Source: Candidatus Woesearchaeota archaeon (lineage in GTDB: Archaea > Nanobdellota > Nanobdellia > Woesearchaeales > UBA525). Taken from it: a DNA stretch of 5,973 bases. Both the position numbers and the translations under genes were made by a program. The notes beneath the pieces are model-generated. The model searched no databases. It had not been told where the DNA came from and saw only the letters and a program-made list of their open reading frames with translations. Location: contig JAJPEB010000084.1 of NCBI GenBank assembly GCA_023252315.1, forward strand, positions 1 through 5,973. The letters are read 5' to 3'. Of this stretch, positions 5,967 to 5,973 are shown in pieces (position 1 is the stretch's first letter; each line of letters starts with the position of its first letter).

Positions 5967-5973
5967 GTTCGCG

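Overview
The window is strongly GC-rich DNA that looks archaeal. The main reason is promoter architecture. All four gene starts with visible upstream sequence have an A/T-rich TATA-like box centred about 26-29 bases before the ATG, mostly with a purine-rich BRE-like stretch just upstream, and no convincing Shine-Dalgarno. This is the layout of archaeal genes with leaderless mRNAs. AGG is a frequent arginine codon. I cannot fix the lineage. A GC-rich DPANN-type or other poorly sampled archaeon, or a mobile element or virus in one, would fit.

Layout. (1) 9-1292 (+): the C-terminal part of what is probably a larger membrane protein, with two hydrophobic segments, a very His/Asp/Glu/Gly-rich tail and a long helical region. 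Its frame is still open at the window edge. (2) 1314-2279 (-), convergent with (1): a multi-pass membrane protein built from about four related two-helix units. (3) 2280-2383: an A/T-rich divergent promoter region with two TATA boxes and a perfect 12-bp palindrome midway between them. (4) 2384-3580 (+): a membrane-anchored protein ending in a SleB/CwlJ-type (Hydrolase_2) peptidoglycan hydrolase domain. (5) 3646-4341 (+): a signal peptide plus five-helix membrane protein with a His-containing C-terminus. (6) 4383-5177 (+): an unrecognised soluble protein. (7) 5202-5966 (-), convergent with (6): an unrecognised, largely helical protein. No tRNA, rRNA, CRISPR array, insertion sequence or transposase was seen. 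No gene-free stretch exceeds about 105 bases.

How they may work together (inference): four of the six genes encode membrane proteins and one of these carries a muralytic domain. Two membrane proteins (1 and 5) look like relatives with the same end-of-protein plan, and the hydrolase seems to share its N-terminal membrane module with its divergent neighbour (2). This suggests one co-evolved envelope-associated apparatus, such as a cell-contact, secretion/conjugation-like, or virus/plasmid-encoded system acting on a bacterial wall. Only the hydrolase call rests on a recognised family. The rest is structural description.
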